Shown here piece by piece: positions 59,363-64,000 of a stretch of DNA of 64,000 nucleotides. Within the stretch, counting starts at the first letter, position 1. Each line of letters opens with the position of its first letter. The stretch comes from Cylindrotheca closterium (taxonomy: Eukaryota > Bacillariophyta > Bacillariophyceae > Bacillariales > Bacillariaceae): the NCBI GenBank assembly GCA_933822405.4, contig CAKOGP040001112.1, positions 248,001 to 312,000 on the forward strand. The letters are read 5' to 3'. Position numbers and translations under genes: made by a program. Under the pieces are notes generated by a model that was not told the DNA's origin, did no database searches, and was given only the letters and a program-made list of their open reading frames with translations.

Positions 59363-61396
59363 ATGACAAGTCTATGTTCTCGCAGGATAGGGATATTTCT
59401 ACATGTAATATTCATATTGCAATCATTACAAAGAGTAGAAGCATCATCGGACGGTTCCTCCTGCGGCAATGACGACTCGGAAACTTGCACCAATGATGAA
59501 AACATGGAATGCGGCGTGTGGGTTGGATTATCGACACTTCCCGGAACTGGAATTGGAATGTTTGCAGGTAAAGACTTTCGAAAGGGAGAGACTCTGCTGG
59601 ATTACGGAGATCATATCATTCCGATTGTCGATATCAGTTCCAAGTTTCAAAATCCAAAGGACATTGATCGGTCGGAGGTTTCCTTCTTGTGGACCGAGTA
59701 TACTTGGAATGCGGATTACTTTGGCATGAGCAGAATGGGAATGGATGCTGTAGAAGTGGCGTCCGCGGGCTTTGGGGCAGCGGCCAATTCCTTTATGGAT
59801 TTTGTCAATGTTAAGGAAGAAGACACGGCCAAGTACACAGTACCAGACAATATTCATAGATCTAGGGATCCGGAAGCAGGGGCCTTTACATATCATCACA
59901 GTCGGGGTTCCTTTGCAAACGATCATATACGAGCGGGACAAGAACTCTTTGTATCCTATGGAGACAAATGGTACGTACCTAATCGGGTTGTCGTTTGAAT
60001 TAGATGTTTTTCATATTTAAAAAATCAATGCTTCAACAAACCTTTCCATTCGTTGCTGCTCGTATTTTGATACTCCTCGCATATATACATACATATATAC
60101 ACATATATGTATTGCACCAAAAGGTTCAAAGGACGCAAAAAGTTGATTGGACCAGTACCGATTACCAAGGATCACGTCAAGGCGGAGAATTTGCATGTCA
60201 TTTTTCAACACAAACTGCTAAATCGGCGACCCAAACTCAAGGCAATACTGGAAGAAATGTGGCACATTTTTGTGGGCGACCCAGAGTTCAACCCATGGGA
60301 GTCGTCCCTGTTGGCTGCACTTCCAGAAAAGGACGAGTATGATTTGATGGAACAGATTGGACTGATTGAACTCAAACGACGAAAGATGGTCCGATCCCAA
60401 GAATGGTTGGAAGAACATGCGGTATGTGCCGATAATTTTTACTTTGGCGTCTCGTCCATTCCCAAAGCTGGTCATGGTGCCTTTGCCAAGCGAAAATTAA
60501 AAGCTGGTACCGCCATCCTGCCAGTACCACTCATTCACATTCCGGATCGATCCATCTTGGAAATGTATCACCCTTCTGGTGTGAGGGAAAAGAATCGACA
60601 GAACAAGACATCAATACCAGAAAAGGGCCAACAATTGCTGGTCAACTACTGCCTGGGGCATGCCAACAGCACAATGCTGCTGTCACCTTATGGGCCAGCC
60701 TTCAACCTCATCAATCACAATCAAACACGGGTCAATGTCAAATTGCAATGGGCGCTTCCGAAACGCAGCAATCACTTTCCAGAAATGTTGGAAAAGGATC
60801 CATCCTACTTTTCCGATATCAAGAGTGCCAAATTGGCCATGGAAGTTGTCGCGCTCCGTGACATTGAACCAGACGAAGAGATCCTGTTGGATTATGGCGA
60901 GGAATGGGAAGCTGCCTGGCAAAACCATGTCCAAACTTGGAATCCTGTTCCAGATGCCCACGACTACGTTTCGGCGGCCGAAATGAACAAACGACCCGAG
61001 CGATTGCGGACCGAGTTTGAACAAATCTACGATCCGTATCCAAGCAACCTTGCCATTGTCTTTAAGGAGAGTTATGAACACAACATGGGACCCTACCGAG
61101 ACACCAAGGAAATTGGACACAAGAATGTGAAATTTTCCACGGGAGATTCCAACAAACATACGTGTGAAATATTGAGTGCCAAACCATTGTACAAACGCAC
61201 CGTGTATACCGCAGTCCTTGGAATTGGAGGAGAAGGAGCGGAGGAGATGGTATTATTGGAAAACCTTCCAAGAGAAGCCTTTGAATTCCAAGACCGGCCA
61301 CATACCGAAGACTTGTTCTTGCCGAATGCCTTTCGGCACGATATCCGAATACCGGACGAAATGTTTCCAGAAGCATGGAAGAATAATATGCAATGA
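59363..61396 (+). CDS. Secreted-pathway protein with two SET-like modules
   Basis: Two exons (59363-59970 and 60124-61396, 153-nt intron, phase 2) give about 626 aa. The splice turns YGDKW-stop context into YGDKWFKGRKKLIG. A signal peptide is evident (RIGIFLHVIFILQSLQRVEA). Module A (about 45-205): LPGTGIGMFAGKDFRKGETL, then AAANSFMDFVNV and AGQELFVSYGDKW. Module B (about 310-470): SIPKAGHGAFAKRKLKAGTA, NLINHNQTRVNVK and EPDEEILLDYGEEWE. Both have the SET-domain order GxGxFA, an N-rich pseudoknot strand, and YG..W. Module B keeps the NH motif; module A does not. The C-terminal 150 residues are unassigned. Protein lysine methylation in the ER/Golgi is a possibility (silaffins of diatoms carry methylated lysines), but this is inference. 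Confidence 0.78.
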
Positions 61397-61582
61397 TTGG
61401 ATGGAGATGCCTGTCGGTGCTCGGTGCATACAAGCCGTGTTAAACTATAATGTGCCCCACAAGACACGTACTGCAGAATGTAGAATTCATATATATACTA
61501 GCTGTCTTCTATTTGTTTTTTTGTTTTTTAAAAAGGTATTCTGTAATGAAATAGGTATAAATCATTTTGATTTCCATTCATT

Positions 61583-63028
61583 TTACATGGTAGGTCCATC
61601 CTTGACAAAGTCAATGACAAATTCGGATCCAACAGTCTTGAGGCACTCCAAAACCTCAATGGTTCCGTCGTACATGTCAGCCTCGTGGTATTGGACGTTC
61701 CATTCCTTGCAAAAGGACTCAACAAATTCATGAGTCTTTCGCAAGTTGTGGCGAGGAATACCAGGCAACAAGTGGTGATCCACTTGGTATTGAAGTCCAC
61801 CGCAGAACCAGTCCACAAAGAATTGTGGGATTCCGTGTCCACCGGTAATGTTACGGGTGGTGGTGACTTGCAACTTCCAAAAGTCGGGTCGCTTGTCGGC
61901 ATCGTAGGTGGCCATACCGTTGTGTCCCAATCCAAAGACAATGGCTAGGTAAAAGCCAGAGGATGCAGTGACAGTAAGGTAAAGGGCAGCTGAATAAAGG
62001 AAAGAGAATCGTCCGAAACCACATGCATAGGCAAACATCCAGATGTGGTGCATGGTGATAAAGGACTTTTCAGTGATGGGATATTGAAGACCCTTGAGCT
62101 TCAATTCAATGGCAGCGTTCTCAGAGGCGGCTCCCAGTCCAAAGGAAGTCTTGAAGGACTCGTTCAACCAAGAGAGACGGGCGAGCAGAAGGATGGGGAA
62201 GTAAAAGATGTGTTGGTTCTTGATCATGAACTTGACAAATGCCGAATCCTTGCCATCCGCTTGCAATTCACGGTATTGCTGAGCTTGGGTGACAGACCAG
62301 GCAAGAAGAGGCATGGTGTCGATATCTGGATCACCATCGGTGGCCAAAGCAGAAGAGTTGTGAAGGTTGGGGACGGCGTGGTGCCCGTTGTGCTTGTTCT
62401 TCCACCATTGAACAGAGAAACCTTGCATGAGGTTTCCCCAGAAGAGTCCAGCGTAGTCTCCGTAACGGCGGTTCTTGAAGACTTGGTGGTGAAGAAAGTC
62501 GTGAGCCAACCATCCGCATTGTTGGAAAAAAAGCCCCATCAACATGGCAGATGCAAAGTGCACCAGTGGGTTTTCCGAGTACCACATCATGGCCATGGCA
62601 GCAGCCCACATCGAGATTTGCGAGACTTGCTTGTAAATGTAAAAGCCAATGTTAGACTTGAACATTCCCATCATGACCAACTTGGATCGCAATTCACGGT
62701 AGGCCTTTTCAAAGTCGCGTTGCTTTTGGTCCTTGTGTTCCACACTTTCGACAATGAGGTCTCCAATGAGAAACTTCTTCATCATGTTGTGGGAACCAGC
62801 AGCGTGAAAGGCAGCAAAGATGTCGGTCATGTCATCACCAGCGTGGGTGAAAATGACGGCACCTCCTGGGTGTTCGTGCCAGTTGGAGACGTCGTAGACC
62901 TTGTTGTTGTAGACCATCCAAGCATCGGCGGGTTGGGCGTGCTTCTTCACCTCACTCCATGTGTACTTTTCGAGCTTGGCAGTGGCGGCACTGTTGGCCT
63001 TGACTCCTGCGTCTCCTCCTTTTCCCAT
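61583..63028 (-). CDS. Delta-6 front-end fatty acid desaturase
   Basis: Membrane desaturase for long-chain polyunsaturated fatty acids (EPA route), ER-located. Single exon, 481 aa. An N-terminal cytochrome b5 domain carries WHEHPGGAVIFTHAGDDMTD (heme HPGG). Three His boxes are HDFLHH, HNGHH and QVDHH, the last with Gln as in front-end desaturases. Four or more membrane segments lie between them. The sequence closely resembles the Phaeodactylum delta-6 desaturase in many blocks (for example GLFWGNLMQGFSVQWWKNKH and FGLGHNGMATYDADKRPDFW), which supports delta-6 rather than delta-5 regiochemistry. The start MGKGGDA also matches. It is divergent from the gamma-glutamylcyclotransferase-like gene. 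Confidence 0.93.
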   Translation of the reverse strand: MGKGGDAGVKANSAATAKLEKYTWSEVKKHAQPADAWMVYNNKVYDVSNWHEHPGGAVIFTHAGDDMTDIFAAFHAAGSHNMMKKFLIGDLIVESVEHKDQKQRDFEKAYRELRSKLVMMGMFKSNIGFYIYKQVSQISMWAAAMAMMWYSENPLVHFASAMLMGLFFQQCGWLAHDFLHHQVFKNRRYGDYAGLFWGNLMQGFSVQWWKNKHNGHHAVPNLHNSSALATDGDPDIDTMPLLAWSVTQAQQYRELQADGKDSAFVKFMIKNQHIFYFPILLLARLSWLNESFKTSFGLGAASENAAIELKLKGLQYPITEKSFITMHHIWMFAYACGFGRFSFLYSAALYLTVTASSGFYLAIVFGLGHNGMATYDADKRPDFWKLQVTTTRNITGGHGIPQFFVDWFCGGLQYQVDHHLLPGIPRHNLRKTHEFVESFCKEWNVQYHEADMYDGTIEVLECLKTVGSEFVIDFVKDGPTM

Positions 63029-63561
63029 TTTGAATATATTAAATTGTGATCTTGTTTTAAGGATACAAAACTAAAACTTCCGCAAGCTGCACACACGTTT
63101 ACAGAAAACAAAGTCCGTTGCCAGCGCAGTTCCTGTTTTCTCCAATTTGCTTGAACCAGTTACGTGGTAGAAAATGTGAGTTCCACTTTTGAATTCGATC
63201 CAATGGATTCGAATTCACCAATCAAAACACTCATTTTGGGAAAGGAGAAAAAGTGGATGATGATTTTGGATTTTTCATTTGCGTCGTCACCAACTTCAAA
63301 CACGAACTCCGGGTTGATCCCGCAAATTCTCTGAAACTCCCGTCTCACAGAGGCAACGTCACTCCATTTTATGATTGCACCCGCCTGTCAGAAATGGGGG
63401 AAGTTGAACGTTTGGGGAATTGAAAAAGGGAACATGGAAGGGGGAAATGAGTCAGCAATCAAAACTCCATCATCACTTCTTTCAACCACCATCCACATGA
63501 AAGAGATGAAGCATGAACTCGTCATATAATAATCGACCACCGCTCTAATAACCCCACCACC
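63029..63561. other. Divergent promoter region
   Basis: About 530 nt between the desaturase (-) and the cyclotransferase-like gene (+). It is T-rich immediately upstream of both starts. A 62-codon minus-strand frame at 63160-63348 has no family character. Confidence 0.4.
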
Positions 63562-64000
63562 ATGTCCACAATCAGCGTCCTTCTCATCATTCTGATATTG
63601 GTTAACATGACTTTCTTTGGCAGTGCCTTGTCATCCTCGTCCTCGTCATCAAAGAAGAACAAGACCTACCGATATTTTGGATATGGTTCCAACGTCTTGG
63701 TTTCCACCATGAAGGCTTTGCGCCAGATTCAACCATTGGATGCTACCGCGGCAGTCTTGCCCGACTACGAATTGCGATTTGACGGGTCGGAATCCTCAAG
63801 GCTGGTGGAACCCTCGGCGGCCTTTGTGAATGCTGCAACAGGAAAACAGGTGCACGGCGTGTTGTATACCTTGTCGGCGGAGGATTTTGCCAAGGTGGGA
63901 AGGACCGAAGGAGTTCCCTTTGCGTACCGATGGCAAAAATGTCAAGTGTATCCCTATGTCGGCAATGGCAAAGAGGCTGGAAAGGAGGCCATGGAGAGTG
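63562..64000 (+). CDS. Gamma-glutamylcyclotransferase-like protein, partial (3' end missing)
   Basis: The frame is open from ATG 63562 to the right edge (146 codons). After a hydrophobic, probably cleaved leader (MSTISVLLIILILVNMTFFG) and a Ser run, the protein shows TYRYFGYGSNVLVSTMKAL, the glycine-rich YGSN entry of the GGCT/AIG2-like fold. Then come VLPDYELRFDG, AAFVNAATGKQVHGVLYTLS, and AYRWQKCQVYPY, in the family order. These enzymes release 5-oxoproline from gamma-glutamyl peptides. The catalytic Glu should be in the EGxPxxY region (EGVPFAYRW here). The leader suggests the secretory pathway or plastid, which is unusual for glutathione turnover enzymes of the cytosol. Confidence 0.8.
   Translation, partial: MSTISVLLIILILVNMTFFGSALSSSSSSSKKNKTYRYFGYGSNVLVSTMKALRQIQPLDATAAVLPDYELRFDGSESSRLVEPSAAFVNAATGKQVHGVLYTLSAEDFAKVGRTEGVPFAYRWQKCQVYPYVGNGKEAGKEAMES

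Noticed and set aside
62045..63049. A 334-codon plus-strand frame opposite the desaturase gene
   Set aside because: It is the antisense shadow of a strongly conserved desaturase frame. Its translation has no domain, and its first codon is GTG.
1..64000. CRISPR arrays, bacterial operons, phage or insertion sequences with terminal repeats and transposase
   Set aside because: None seen. Gene structure, introns and spacing are those of a compact eukaryotic nuclear genome.

Overview
The window reads as nuclear DNA of a photosynthetic stramenopile, most likely a pennate diatom. Genes sit on both strands at high density, introns are few and short (about 60-190 nt, GT-AG), and intergenic gaps are usually 150-500 nt. 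Diatom indicators are a front-end desaturase that strongly resembles the Phaeodactylum delta-6 enzyme, an FTO homologue (known from vertebrates and marine algae), a selenoprotein T with an in-frame TGA, heat-shock-factor and HMG-box regulators, and tandem lineage-specific families. No CRISPR, operon, phage or bacterial feature is visible.

Layout. 1-8 kb: a partial basic protein, an MgtE/SLC41 magnesium transporter, an unknown acidic protein, a PDCD2/Tsr4 ribosome-assembly chaperone and a GNAT-LysM-LysM-HMG fusion. 9-13.4 kb: three tandem kinesin-light-chain-like TPR genes. 13.7-24 kb: EngB GTPase, prefoldin 6, NOC2, a 2OG-oxygenase-like protein and an F-box protein. 24-34 kb: an HDAC-family enzyme with a duplicated 3' end, a heat shock factor with a 17-nt microexon, a repeat-rich stretch with a tRNA-like 3' half, a long coiled-coil protein and an anoctamin. 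34-36.6 kb: selenoprotein T, a COA3-like protein and a 79-aa mitochondrial-type protein whose two exons are too short to stand out. 37-44.6 kb: a duplication zone with four paralogues of an unknown family, two decayed copies of the 3' end of a kinase-like gene, and a broken copy of the 5' end of a RAD51-like gene. 44.7-50.8 kb: a C1GalT-like glycosyltransferase, the RAD51-like gene, a 70-aa CaaX protein and an HI0933-family flavoprotein. 51-64 kb: an FTO demethylase homologue fused to an ASCH domain, a DUF676 lipase-like protein, organellar ribosome recycling factor, a DEDDy exonuclease, a signal-peptide protein with two SET-like modules, the delta-6 desaturase and a gamma-glutamylcyclotransferase-like gene cut by the right edge.

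The genes do not form one pathway. Themes that recur are ribosome/RNA biology (Tsr4, NOC2, EngB, RRF, FTO-ASCH, exonuclease), chromatin and transcription (HSF, HMG fusion, HDAC), and mitochondrial maintenance (COA3-like, the 79-aa protein, RRF). The strongest candidate novelty is the single spliced reading frame at 50968-53400 that joins a complete FTO homologue (catalytic plus C-terminal helical domain) to an ASCH domain. Second are the selenoprotein T gene, the acetyltransferase/LysM/HMG fusion, and the segmental-duplication zone with its gene remnants. Exon boundaries were inferred by eye from splice consensus, phase and protein-family continuity, and no similarity search was run.
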